Source: Lithodes maja (lineage: Eukaryota > Arthropoda > Malacostraca > Decapoda > Lithodidae). From it: 64,000 bases of DNA. Positions 51,512 to 61,596 of the stretch are shown here, in pieces. Below the pieces are notes generated by a model. It saw nothing but the letters and a program-made list of their open reading frames with translations, ran no database searches and had not been told where the DNA came from. A program made the position numbers and the translations under genes. Position 1 is the first letter of the stretch. Every line of letters begins with the position of its first letter. The DNA lies in contig JBAKBP010006579.1 in assembly GCA_037953745.1 (NCBI GenBank), positions 45,141-109,140 on the forward strand, in the 5' to 3' direction.

Positions 51512-54500
51512 ATGAACAGCAATTGTATAACCAGCACTATGTCTAATGACTCATCATTTACGGGGGAGGATAACACGGTACAGCCTAGTAACCAGCAAGT
51601 ACAACAGATGTTTAGGGAGGGGAGTGTTATAAGTGGAGAGAGGGATGCCCGGGCATTTTTGCAGACACCTTTGACCGAACAGCGCCTGCAGGCTATTGAT
51701 TGTTACGGTCTTCGCTGTTTAGCCACGGTTTTGGGGCGGGACTGTCCTGACAGTTGGCCCAAGAAGAATTTGGTGGCATGTTTGTTGGGTGATGGCGATG
51801 GGGCGGTGGGTGGAGTGGGGTCTTGGGGGGTTCCCTCCAAGCCTCCATTCCACTCTACCCCTGAGCTGGGCCCTCAGCCAGCGAGTCTTAGCACGATGCA
51901 GCAGGAGGGTTCTCAATGGCAAGCTGGCTTACCCGTAAACACGTCTCGGTGTGGATCCCCCATTTTGTGCTCTCCCCCCCCAGGCCTGTCTCCAGAGATG
52001 TTATTTCAGCTAGAACTAGCTAAGTTTAAGCTGCAGGAGACTCAGATACAACAGGCTAGTATAGAACGCATAGAGGTTGCTAGAATCCAAGCCAATCAGG
52101 ATGCAACCAGGTACCAGGCTGAAATGGATGTCGAGAAGTCTAGAGTAGAGACCACGGGGCGTCATCTCGGTGGTGGGCACTGGGTTACAGACTCACTTTC
52201 GCATTTAATTAAGTTAGTACCCGCATTTGATGAGACAGCAGTGACTGAGTTTTTTGCTCGTTTCGAAAAGAAGTGTCGTGAGTATGACTGGCCGGAGGTT
52301 AAATGGGCAGCATTAGTTTCATCACGTCTAGTGGGTAAGGGGTTGAAAGCCTACGATGCACTGTCACTGGACGAGAGTGTAGTGTATGGACTGGTGAAGG
52401 AGGCTGTGCTCCGGGCCTACGAACTGCAACCCGAAACTTATAGATTGAAGTTCCGTGGCGTGAATAAGAAGAGCGATGTCAGTTTTATGGAGCACGCACG
52501 GGACTTAACAGATGCATGTAATAACTGGTTTCGGTCCGAGCACGCAGAGTCGGCTGAGGAAATTAAGCAACTTTTCTATCTGGAACAGTTTTACAAATGC
52601 ACTGGAACCGATCTAACGCTGAACATTAAGGAAAAATGTCCCAAGACAGTAGAGGAGGCTGCCAAGATGGCAGACCTCAGATTATCATTGATTCGTGGTT
52701 GCGGTGCCGCTCAGAGGGCTGAGTCAGGGCAGAAGGGGCGCTATACCCCACCCACCAGAGTTTTCGATAATAACAAATCCTATGACACACATAACCACAC
52801 TAAATGCATTGCACCTAATAACACCTACAAACACAAGCCTCTCCCGTTTACTAAAGGTCAGGCCCCTTCTTCGCCCGCACAAGGGAAGAAGCCCATTGGG
52901 GATGTGAAATGTTACAAATGTCAGAAGCTAGGCCATTATTCACGTGAGTGCCCTAGTAACACTCCCGCTAAGCCGGTGTCATTGGTTCACAGTATCGGTG
53001 TGTCTCTGAAGGCTGCAGCAACTGCCCGGGGTAGGTTGTCAGCAGCTGAGGCACACGCGGTAAAGAAGCGTACGGAAGGCTCGACACCTGTCCGGGACAC
53101 TTTCTGTGGCCATCGGGGGCACGGGTTTGTGAGCTGGGGGAGTGAACTACGGAGGGTTGACTTGCTGAGGGATACGGGGGCTTCGCAAACTTTGTTGAGG
53201 AACTTCACAGGGAAACCGATAAATGCGGCCAGAGTTGTTGTGGTGCAGGGTATAAATGCTACGAGGTCATACCCACTTGTGAGGTTGGAGTTGAGAGTGG
53301 GAGAGGTGTGCAGGGAGCTGGATGTAGGGATCGTTGAGTGTTTGCCAGTTGAGGGCGTCGACCTTCTTCTCGGCAACGACTTTGCGGTGCCCACTTCCGG
53401 GACTCCACCCTTAGTCGTTGCCGAGAGGGCGGCCGACGTGGATGGTGAGAATCGGGAATGGGTTGGGAGGTGCCAACAGGATGAGATGGCCTGTGTGGTA
53501 ACCCGATCTCGCTCTGCGGCTCCTGCACAGCCTAGCACTCAACCTCGGGGACAGTGGAGGAAGGATCAGGAGAAGGTTGCTAAGGGCAGGAAAAGGGACA
53601 TTGATTCTGCTGCACTTCTCGGTGATTCGGTACTTGGACCTATAATAAACACGGGAGTTGACTCTGGCCCAGATATGGTGCGTAACAAGGCAGAGTTGGG
53701 TAAGACTTCGCGTGAGGCAAGAGCTGTAGCGAGAGCCACTAAGGCAGTAGAGCCTACTAGCCGGGGTAATGTCTTATTACAAAACCATCTTGATGCATTG
53801 ACGCCCAGGGACATTAGTGAGCAGCAGCTGCAAGACGCTAGCCTAGCTCGTTATAGCAATGGTGCCATAGAGTTGGAGGAAGATGGGGATGCGAAGCCGG
53901 GAGATTTCTTTAGGCTCAACAGGATATTGTACCGCAGATTTCTAGACCCCAAATCGAAGTGGGAGGGCGGTGCGAGGGTAGTAGACCAGGTGGTTGTTCC
54001 AAATAAGTATAGAGAGTCCTTATTGTGTCTGGCGCATGATGTGCCGGTGGCGGGTCATTTGGGGGTAACAAAAACATTGGCGGCATTGGGCAGGTTTTTC
54101 TGGTGGCCTGGGGTCAAGGCTGATGTCTGTGCATGGGTGGCTGGGTGTGCGACCTGCCAGACAACGGGGAAGCCTAACCAGACCATCCCGAAGGCACCTT
54201 TGTTTCCCATACCTGTCACCGGGCCTCCGTTCAGCAAAGTTGTAGTAGATTTGGTTGGCCCTTTCCCGCCTACTAGTAGTGGCAATAAATTCCTGTTGAC
54301 AATCATGGATGTGGCTACGAGATACTCGGACGCATACCCCATGAGAAACGGCTCGGCAAAGGCAGTTGTTAAAAACTTATTATTGTTCTGTTCCCGTTAT
54401 GGATTTCCACGTGAGGTGCAGTCAGACCAGGGGAGCAATTTTACATCCAAATTGTTCAAGCAAACCCTTCAGTTGCACGGTATATGTTCTGTAGTGTCGT

Positions 54501-56611
54501 CAGCCTACCATCCCGAGAGTCAGGGAGTCTTGGAGCGGTGGCACTCGACCCTGAAGAGTATGCTACGCTGTTACTGTGCAGAACATGACACTGATTGGGA
54601 TTTGGGTCTGCCGTATGTTCTGTTCGCTGCACGTGAAGTCCCAGGAGAGAGCCTGGGGTTCAGTCCAAATCAACTAGTCTTTGGCCATAATGTGAGAGGA
54701 CCTTTAAGTATGGTGAAAGAGATCTGGGAGGGCGAAGAGAAGCCGGTGTCTGTACTTAAATATATCCTTGAGAGCCGGGAGAGACTTATAGGTTGCATGG
54801 CAGCGGCAGGTAATAACTTGGTTAATGCACAGGCGGTCATGAAGCACCAGTATGACGCCAAGGTGAAGCTTCGGGAGTTTTCGGTGGGTCAGGAGGTAAT
54901 GTTGCTTTTACCTTTGCCTGGACACCCCCTTTCTGCCAAGTTTATTGGGCCGTATGTGGTGGCTAAGAAACTGTCCGACCTTGATTATCTCGTTGCAACA
55001 CCTGACCGTAGAAAAAAACATCAGTTATGTCATGTTAACCTCATGAAAGAGTATGTGAGACGCCCCTCAGAGCCTCTCACTGTCCCTGTGCTGGCCTGCA
55101 GCGGCCAGGGTGGAGAAGGAGGTGGGGACAGTCATGCTGCTGAGGAGGATAGCTGGGACTGTGTCATTTCCGCGGAACAGTGGGCGGGGAATACTGAACA
55201 AGAGGCTAGGCAAGCTGTAAGTCACCTGCCTGAGCACCAGGGTGCTGCTGTCCTAGGCCTGTTCAGGTCATACCCCTCTGTTTTCGCCGAACACCCAGGT
55301 CTCACTACTCAGGTAACGCACGACGTGGACGTCGGTGATAATGTGCCCTTCAAGTCAGTGCCCTACCGTGTGCCCCCGGTAAAGTTGCCAGCTTTACGGG
55401 AGGAGTTAAAGTACATGGTTGAGAGAGGGATGATCACTGAAGGTTATGTGAAGTGGACATCACCCGTCACGTTGCAGCCAAAACCTGACGGCAAGGTGCG
55501 GTTCTGCATAGATTTTCGTAGACTAAATGGCTTGACCACTACCAACCCTTACCCTTTGCCTCGAGTTGACGACAGCGTGGACAAGATAGGGAATGCAAAG
55601 TACCTTACTAAAATTGATCTTGTAAAAGGCTACTGGCAAGTACCCCTGTCGGACCGAGCTAAGCAAGTTTGTGGTTTTGTGGTAGATGGCAAGACCTACC
55701 AATGTAACGTAATGCCTTATGGGCTTAAGAACGCACCTGCCACGTTTCAGAACCTGATGAACGATATTTGTGACGAAATCCCTAACTGCACGGTCTACCT
55801 TGATGACGTGATAGTGTATGATGACAATTTTGAAAATCACCTAAGGCACTTAGAGACCCTGTTTGGGAAGTTGCACGATGCTGGGCTGGTGGTGAACCTG
55901 AGGAAGTGCGAGTTTGTAAAGGCTACTGTGCAGTATCTTGGCTTCGTGGTCGGGTTAGGCCGGGTGTGCCCCCCCCTGAGCAAGATACAGGCTATCAATA
56001 TGTTTCCCAGGCCCACCACTAAGCGCCAGGTCATGCGGTTCCTAGGTATGATAGGCTATTATAGGCGCTTCATCCGGGGATACTCTACTGTCTTAGCACC
56101 GTTAACTGATCTACTGTCGAAGTCAGTGAAGTTCTGTTGGGCTGCGGAGTGTCAGAGGGCTTTCGACCTAGTCAAGCACCTGCTGTGTACACATCCGATT
56201 TTGAGAGCCCCAGACTTCTCCAGGAGTTTTCAGCTGGCGACTGATGCCAGCGGTGTGGGTGCCGGGGCAGTGTTACTGCAGACTGATTCCGAGGGCTTGG
56301 AACACCCAGTGAGCTTCTTTTCTCGCAAGTTTAATTCGGCACAAAGGAATTACTCGACTATAGAGAAGGAGCTTCTTGCTATCGTTTTGTCGCTCAAACA
56401 TTTCGAAGTTTATGTTCCAGCCTACGGCCCGGTAGTGACGATTTATACGGACCATCATCCCTTGAAATTCCTAAATCAGTTTCACAATCGGAATATGCGG
56501 TTGACCAGGTGGTCCCTAATGCTCCAAGAGTATAATCTCAACATTCAGCATATTGCCGGGAGTGAGAACGTGATAGCAGATTGTCTATCAAGGGTTGATG
56601 ATCCAGGATAG
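51512..56611 (+). CDS. Gag-Pol polyprotein, order Gag-PR-IN-RT-RNase H
   Basis: A single open frame of 1699 codons. Gag includes a SCAN-like capsid part (about 313-393) and a CCHC zinc knuckle C467-C470-H475-C480. Protease has D554-T-G-A-S. Integrase follows directly: zinc finger H842, H849, C879, C882; catalytic D913, D972, E1008 (D-x35-E); GPY module at 1146-1148. Reverse transcriptase comes after it, with YLDD at 1429-1432, then RNase H with D1578, E1620, D1647 and a closing ADCLSR motif. Classical Ty3/Gypsy elements place integrase last; integrase before RT marks the Gmr1-like lineage. All catalytic residues are present and the frame is unbroken, so the element may be autonomous. Gag and Pol are in one frame, so no frameshift is needed; how Gag excess is achieved is not visible. 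Confidence 0.95.
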   Translation: MNSNCITSTMSNDSSFTGEDNTVQPSNQQVQQMFREGSVISGERDARAFLQTPLTEQRLQAIDCYGLRCLATVLGRDCPDSWPKKNLVACLLGDGDGAVGGVGSWGVPSKPPFHSTPELGPQPASLSTMQQEGSQWQAGLPVNTSRCGSPILCSPPPGLSPEMLFQLELAKFKLQETQIQQASIERIEVARIQANQDATRYQAEMDVEKSRVETTGRHLGGGHWVTDSLSHLIKLVPAFDETAVTEFFARFEKKCREYDWPEVKWAALVSSRLVGKGLKAYDALSLDESVVYGLVKEAVLRAYELQPETYRLKFRGVNKKSDVSFMEHARDLTDACNNWFRSEHAESAEEIKQLFYLEQFYKCTGTDLTLNIKEKCPKTVEEAAKMADLRLSLIRGCGAAQRAESGQKGRYTPPTRVFDNNKSYDTHNHTKCIAPNNTYKHKPLPFTKGQAPSSPAQGKKPIGDVKCYKCQKLGHYSRECPSNTPAKPVSLVHSIGVSLKAAATARGRLSAAEAHAVKKRTEGSTPVRDTFCGHRGHGFVSWGSELRRVDLLRDTGASQTLLRNFTGKPINAARVVVVQGINATRSYPLVRLELRVGEVCRELDVGIVECLPVEGVDLLLGNDFAVPTSGTPPLVVAERAADVDGENREWVGRCQQDEMACVVTRSRSAAPAQPSTQPRGQWRKDQEKVAKGRKRDIDSAALLGDSVLGPIINTGVDSGPDMVRNKAELGKTSREARAVARATKAVEPTSRGNVLLQNHLDALTPRDISEQQLQDASLARYSNGAIELEEDGDAKPGDFFRLNRILYRRFLDPKSKWEGGARVVDQVVVPNKYRESLLCLAHDVPVAGHLGVTKTLAALGRFFWWPGVKADVCAWVAGCATCQTTGKPNQTIPKAPLFPIPVTGPPFSKVVVDLVGPFPPTSSGNKFLLTIMDVATRYSDAYPMRNGSAKAVVKNLLLFCSRYGFPREVQSDQGSNFTSKLFKQTLQLHGICSVVSSAYHPESQGVLERWHSTLKSMLRCYCAEHDTDWDLGLPYVLFAAREVPGESLGFSPNQLVFGHNVRGPLSMVKEIWEGEEKPVSVLKYILESRERLIGCMAAAGNNLVNAQAVMKHQYDAKVKLREFSVGQEVMLLLPLPGHPLSAKFIGPYVVAKKLSDLDYLVATPDRRKKHQLCHVNLMKEYVRRPSEPLTVPVLACSGQGGEGGGDSHAAEEDSWDCVISAEQWAGNTEQEARQAVSHLPEHQGAAVLGLFRSYPSVFAEHPGLTTQVTHDVDVGDNVPFKSVPYRVPPVKLPALREELKYMVERGMITEGYVKWTSPVTLQPKPDGKVRFCIDFRRLNGLTTTNPYPLPRVDDSVDKIGNAKYLTKIDLVKGYWQVPLSDRAKQVCGFVVDGKTYQCNVMPYGLKNAPATFQNLMNDICDEIPNCTVYLDDVIVYDDNFENHLRHLETLFGKLHDAGLVVNLRKCEFVKATVQYLGFVVGLGRVCPPLSKIQAINMFPRPTTKRQVMRFLGMIGYYRRFIRGYSTVLAPLTDLLSKSVKFCWAAECQRAFDLVKHLLCTHPILRAPDFSRSFQLATDASGVGAGAVLLQTDSEGLEHPVSFFSRKFNSAQRNYSTIEKELLAIVLSLKHFEVYVPAYGPVVTIYTDHHPLKFLNQFHNRNMRLTRWSLMLQEYNLNIQHIAGSENVIADCLSRVDDPG

Positions 56612-56891
56612 TCGTGCACGGTGTGTGGGTTGAGCAGGAGTAAAATTAGGCTATCATAACGCCGTCCAAAAAGATTATAAAACAATAAAATAAACGAGAA
56701 TTTTTTTTTTAGTTTTGTAAGTCTTTATTGTTGTAGCATGATGCATGCGATATTGTGTTTTATGTATAATTCACACTTCAGTTGTTGTGCACCTTTTGCA
56801 ATTAGTGGCAGCTAAGGGTAGCAGGTCGGTTGGTTGCCTGTCAGATTTTGATAATGCTTCTAAGGTCGATTATCTAAAGTCTTGGGGGGGC
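56612..56891 (+). other. Element 3' untranslated region and polypurine tract
   Basis: 280 bp lead to a GGGGGGG run at 56884-56890 just before the 3' LTR; this is the plausible plus-strand primer. No further open frame was seen. Confidence 0.65.
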
Positions 56892-58413
56892 TGTGACGCA
56901 CCCAGTGCGTGGCAACGTAACCTGATTGTACTCCTTGGTACTCCACTGTACCACCACGGTACCACGCTGTACCATGCTGGCTGCTTATATTGAGTGTGAC
57001 AACGTATAACTATGTTCTTTGTATCTCTGCAAAGGTCTCGTCATTTGCTAACCAGTGGTGGGTTTTGTTTTAAGCCATGTCGAGACCTTCCATTTAATAT
57101 GTAGTATCAATAGAGAAGTTGATAGATGAGATGATAGGAATTCAGAGAGAGAGAGTGAGTTAGACTTCAGAGCGAGAGGGTAGCGGTGCGCCACGCTGCC
57201 GGGGGGGTGGTTGCCAGACGTATGGACCGGTTGGCAGCCCTGCGCTTATAGCTAGGTGCGACAGGGTTGGTAGTACATTGCCGCCTGCCTATGCTGCCTG
57301 GCTGCCCATGTTGTCGTACTGCACATTGCATGGAGGCTCGCTGTGTGTTCCATGATCAGGTTGCCTAGAACCTTTGAGATTCTAACATCCCTTGCCCTCT
57401 CTCCCAATTTCTCACGGTTGCACTCTTTCTCTCTGACGACATTACTCTCATTTCTTCTTCTCTCTATTTAAATGCATAACCTTCCCTTGAGGTCCTAAAG
57501 GAGTTTCAGCACTCACCTCTCGTATTACTCTTAGGACAAGCATATATTAACATGTATTAGATTTAAGGGGTTAATGTGAACAGCGATCTTCTTGATGAGG
57601 ATAGTTGGTGAACGTTCTACATGTTCACGAGTTATATGCCCAGCTCATCATCCAATTTGTGACTAGACTAGTGCCATGTGTAAGAGCCCGACCATGCCCA
57701 GGAGTTGTCTGTAGAGGGGTGAGGACTTAGCCTTGATTTGCCTACCGAGCCAGGAGCGAGTGCAGTACCAGAGACTACAGCTCGCTCGTAGTGCCGGTAT
57801 AGTAGAGTAACGTAATTTATCTGTCCTTGTGTTCTCTGCAGTCTTTTCCTGGGTTCTCGCTTTCGGTGCTGGGACTCGTTGTTCCTGTGACTTGGCCTGC
57901 TAGCTAGAACACATGGGGATGATGAGTGGGTTATATCTTTATTTTACTATGCATTGCAGCTCTCTTTAAGTTTATGTATGTAACACTTTACAGTACACAT
58001 TACTCACACACAAGACAACACTATTAATACTTTCATGTATCAATTAACTGCACTGTCGTTTTGCTGCTGTGTCCGGAGTTCTGTTGCGTAGGGCGCATAC
58101 AGACTCAGAGGGGAGACAGAGTGAGAGAAGCGAAGTAGCCTATGCGGTAGTAGGCTACCGGCGCAGTACTGTTGCCTGCAACCTTTTAGTTATTCCAAGT
58201 ATAGATTCATTATTACAATAAGTGACTACTATTTATGTTCCTTCCATGTGTATTATTAGGTATCTACTGGATCATGAACATCTTGTATGCTACATGCTAG
58301 TGCATGTTAGTAGGGGACAGTTATTCTAGTGCACGCGCTTTCAAGTAGGCGTGTACATTTGTCATTTAGCATTTCACTGTCATACCTTTAGCCTGCTTCT
58401 ATTCTACATTATT

Positions 58414-59557
58414 CTATCTATCTATCTATCTATATGCTCAGGCCCAATCCCCATTTTGGGGGTAGCCGACTCAAGACAGAGCAAGAACAGGGAAAACACA
58501 AAAAACAACATAAAACAACAAATAAACACAGATAAAAAACACAAACTCACACACATCCAGGTCACCCAGGAGAAGACCCAGAGACCAGGGTCACCAAGGT
58601 CACTCCAGCACTCCCCCGGCCCCCGACCACCCGGAGAGGTTCCGATCTCGGCAGGCAGACATGCAGCGGAGCCAAAGCCACAAGCCCTCCCACCACACTT
58701 CCAGGCGCACCCTTCATATTAATCGTCTCCCCGGGCCAGGCGCCTGATGGACTATTCTATAGTCCAACTTGCGCCCGACCCCTTACTCCAAATGACCACG
58801 TGTTCACTCAACTATTCACAAGCATTCTCCATTCACTCCTGTCCACCACCACTTCCCCTGCCTGATCTATAGTCATTCCTCTATCATCCAAAGCCTTTCT
58901 TACACAGTCTCTCCATCTCAATGGGGGTCTTCCTGCCCTTCTATCTCCCCTTGTACCTGACTCACATATTCTCTTTGTAAGCCTTTCATCTCCCATTCGT
59001 TCAACATGACCATACCAGCTCAGCACCCTTCTGTCCACTCTGGCTGACAAATGTTCCTGCTGCCCCACTCTCCTACGTATCTCTTCATTCCTCAATCTGT
59101 CTCTACGAGTAACTCCACACATACTCCTCAAGCAGCTCATCTCCATCACATCCAGCCCTCTTTTCTCCTTTTTCTTCAGAGCCCATGTCTCAGCCCCATA
59201 CATCACTGTTGGCACAACAATTCCTTGATACAGTGCACTTTTTACTTTCACTCCGAGATTTCTCGTCTTCCACATACTTCCCATTGCTCCGAAAACCTTC
59301 CTTCCTTCACACACTCTCTGTTTTACCTCCACTTCCATACCTCCACTCCTGCTTATCGTTCCTCCTAGATATTTAAAACACTCTACTTGTTCCAATATTT
59401 CCCCATCCAGCCTCACATATAGATTCACCCTATGCTCTCCCCTATTACACACCATTACTTTACTTTTATTGACGTTCACCTTCAGTTTCCTCCTTCCACA
59501 AACCACACCAAACTCTTTGACTACCCGCTGCAGTTTCTCATCAGAATCCGCCACCAA
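58414..59557 (-). mobile_element. 5'-truncated RTE-type LINE inside the LTR
   Basis: Flanked by TACATTATT at 58405-58413 and 59558-59566, single in the 5' LTR. On the minus strand it ends in a GATA-repeat tail (58414-58434), typical of RTE elements. Confidence 0.93.
58808..59557 (-). CDS. RTE LINE ORF2, C-terminal fragment
   Basis: A 249-codon open frame starts at the insertion edge, so the real start is missing. It has VADSDEKLQRVVKEF at the end of the RT palm, LKVNVNKSKVMVCNR, VECFKYLGGTISRSGG, PTVMYGAETWALKKKEKR, LRSMCGVTRRDRLRNEEIR, RVLSWYGHVERM and GRPPLRWRDCVRKALDD. These are the post-catalytic motifs of RTE-clade ORF2. The YADD-type site and the endonuclease are lost. No stop interrupts the fragment, consistent with recent arrival. 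It cannot be autonomous. Confidence 0.88.
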   Translation of the reverse strand: MVADSDEKLQRVVKEFGVVCGRRKLKVNVNKSKVMVCNRGEHRVNLYVRLDGEILEQVECFKYLGGTISRSGGMEVEVKQRVCEGRKVFGAMGSMWKTRNLGVKVKSALYQGIVVPTVMYGAETWALKKKEKRGLDVMEMSCLRSMCGVTRRDRLRNEEIRRRVGQQEHLSARVDRRVLSWYGHVERMGDERLTKRICESGTRGDRRAGRPPLRWRDCVRKALDDRGMTIDQAGEVVVDRSEWRMLVNS

Positions 59558-59578
59558 TACATTATTAGAGGCTTAATA

Positions 59579-59813
59579 TTAACTCCTTCAGACTCATATG
59601 ACGCAGAGGTTGGCAGATTAGCAATAAGAAATAGAGTTCTCTCACTCTTATAATTACCTCTCCAAAATTCGTTTTCTGCCCACAGCTTACTCAAAGACAA
59701 CTGCATAGGTTGAAGTAACTAAACTAAAGGTTTCTAAATACCCCTGATGGTAACAAAGACTTTAAAGTATCCCCAATAGGCTCAAAATTGCGTCATATGT
59801 CGGAGAGGGTTAA
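59579..59813. repeat. D2 MITE (TTAA-flanked, piggyBac-like) inside the LTR
   Basis: It lies between TTAA 59579-59582 and TTAA 59810-59813; the 5' LTR has a single TTAA at this point (ATATTAACGTAG). Ends CTCCTTCAGACTCATATGACGCA and TGCGTCATATGTCGGAGAGGG are inverted repeats. Confidence 0.93.
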
Positions 59814-60124
59814 CGTAGTTTCTTGAGTATTGCATTTCTTTAGTAATAACGTCTGAGTAATAACGTAATAAATGTCTGAGGGAGTTTAGCCTCATAGCCT
59901 ACCCCTGTTGTACACTTTCGCCGAGTTAAGGTACCTCGTTACCATAGACGATAACTCTGTAGGGCGTTGGTGCTTTTGTTGTCTGGAGCATATAGTATTT
60001 GGGACTGGAATCGAGCGTGTCGTTGTCACATAAGCCATTTCTGTCCTACGATCAAGAATCCCGAATATGTATTGCCGATCCAGCCGTAACAATATATATA
60101 TGTATACTATATATACATACTGTA

Positions 60125-60290
60125 TAATTATATCATTAGATGATTTTATGCAGCTTAGGAAGGATCGGTGGGAATTATAAAGTTAAAGGCTATCGCAATT
60201 AACCCTCTGGCTTCCATATACCCTTCGTAATCTAAATAAAATCATCTAATAATAGCCAGAGAGCAGAACAGAAATACGTCACAGTGTTTT
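60125..60290. repeat. Family C variant, partial
   Basis: ATTAGATGATTTTATGCAGCTTAGGAAGGATC with a mirrored AATAAAATCATCTAATAATAG. Confidence 0.72.
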
Positions 60291-60454
60291 CTGGAGCTGA
60301 AGCCCCTCAGTTGATGGCTGTGTCCAGTTTTGTTTTCTTTCTTTTTCCAAGCATTCTAGTAAGGACCATTAGGTCTGTTGTTGCTTTTTTTCCTTTGTAT
60401 TCCTTTGTAAAGTCGTTTATAAATAAACAGATGAGTCATTTCGTTAGTCAATTT
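60291..60454. other. Short unidentified interval
   Basis: T-rich tracts and GGACCATTAGGTCTG; no gene or repeat terminus recognised. Confidence 0.5.
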
Positions 60455-60701
60455 GAATACCTTTCGTGGCATTTAGGTGTCGATTTTATCCTGGCGAACG
60501 ATAGTATAGCGAGCCTGTGATTTTAAGAGGAACCGGCCTTTGGCCGGGACATTTTTCTACCGAAAAATGTACAAATTTATCTTGAAGGGGGGTCTAGGGG
60601 GTATTTTTTCAAGCTTGATGGAGGTCTAGCGAGAAAACTAAAAAATAAATGAATATATACTGTATTTAGATAGACCCCAAAAATTGCCACCTGTCCCTTA
60701 A
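60455..60701 (+). repeat. Family A MITE, 3' part
   Basis: CATTTAGGTGTCGATTTTATCC, a CCGGCCTTTGGCCGG hairpin, end CTGTCCCTTAA; its TTAA (60698-60701) starts the next element. Confidence 0.85.
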
Positions 60702-60913
60702 CCCGTTCAGTACCGGTTCCGTCATTTTAACTTCATTTTGGCTACTATTAGAAGATTATATTCAGTACAAGAAGGGTCTACGGCAATTAACAGGCTTCAA
60801 TATATCTCCCTTAACCATTTTTACGACCACAGATCCTTCTTAAACTGCACATATAATCGTCAAAATATAGCTAGATTAAAAATAAAAGACGTCACCAGTA
60901 TTGAAGAGGTTAA
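60698..60913 (+). repeat. Family C MITE, complete
   Basis: TTAACCCGTTCAGTACCGG to GACGTCACCAGTATTGAAGAGGTTAA; it shares a TTAA with family A on both sides. Confidence 0.9.
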
Positions 60914-61278
60914 GAGGATAGTGCTTGGTTTTTGGTCTATATGTTGCTTTATTAACCCTATCACGCTCATATGACGCAGAGGTTGCCAGATTAGCAATAA
61001 GAAATAGAGTTCTCTCACTCTTATAATTACCTCTCTAAATTAGTTTTCTGCCCACAGCTAACTCAAAGACAACTGCAGAGGTTGAAGTAACTAAACTAAA
61101 TGTTTCTAAATACCCCTGGTGGTAACAAAGGCTTTAAAGTATCCCTAATAGGCTCACGATCGCGTCATATGTCGGAGAGGGTTAATATAATTTTGAGTTT
61201 CCTCGCTAGACCTCCATCAAGCTTAGAGAGACCCCCCCCCCCACCTCCTAGACCCCCTTGCAAGATAAATTTGTACGA
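60910..61278 (-). repeat. Family A MITE, reverse, interrupted by D2
   Basis: TTAAGAGGATAGTGC..TTTTGGTCTATATG precedes the D2 copy, and GAGTTTCCTCGCTAGACCTCCATC follows, continuing to GATAAATTTGTACG. Confidence 0.8.
60953..61185. repeat. D2 MITE, second copy
   Basis: TTAACCCTATCACGCTCATATGACGCA to TCGCGTCATATGTCGGAGAGGGTTAA; nearly identical inside to 59579-59813. Confidence 0.92.
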
Positions 61279-61492
61279 TGTGTCAACGATCCACTGAATT
61301 ATTTAGGACTAAACACAATACGCCATTTAGCCGAATTATCTATATATACAGTAGATAGATAGATAGATAGCTAGATAGATAGATAGATCTATATATGCCG
61401 TGAACAAGATCGAATTTATGTCAGGCTTCATTACCTCAAGGAAAACATGAATATATACCTAATGATAATGTACGACAGGTTGGGAGAGAGGT
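61279..61492. other. Unidentified interval with ATAG repeats
   Basis: TAGATAGATAGATAG at 61350-61386; otherwise nothing recognised. Confidence 0.5.
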
Positions 61493-61575
61493 AGTCTGAC
61501 CAGGATTCGAACCCACTCACTCCAGGTATATTTGGGAGAGTCGAGCACCGTAACCACTCGGCCATGAGCAGAGTG
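61493..61575 (-). repeat. tRNA-like sequence (Leu/Ser-type D arm)
   Basis: On the minus strand TGGCCGAGTGGTTACGG is a typical Leu/Ser tRNA A box. GGGTTCGAATCCTGG is a perfect B box with pairing T stem, and an extended variable region lies between. No consistent anticodon stem was found, so I call it SINE-like. Confidence 0.6.
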
Positions 61576-61596
61576 GTTAGGATGAATATTTACACC

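Larger units (their letters stand above)
49458..60091 (+). mobile_element. Complete Gmr1-like Gypsy/Ty3 LTR retrotransposon
   Basis: Long terminal repeats start TGTGACGCACCC and end GCCGTAACA. Inside is an intact Gag-Pol. The element sits in an AT microsatellite with ATAT on both sides, consistent with a 4-bp target duplication though slippage cannot be excluded. The 3' LTR contains two later insertions. No envelope-like frame is present. Confidence 0.95.
56892..60091 (+). repeat. 3' LTR, split by two insertions
   Basis: LTR sequence occupies 56892-58413, 59558-59582 and 59810-60091. Removing the LINE (with its duplicated TACATTATT) and the TTAA-flanked MITE restores the 5' LTR order. Confidence 0.95.

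Noticed and set aside
49458..60091. Endogenous retrovirus with envelope, or a Copia element because of domain order
   Set aside because: No envelope-like frame follows RNase H. RT, RNase H and the GPY-type integrase are Gypsy-like, so only the order is Copia-like.
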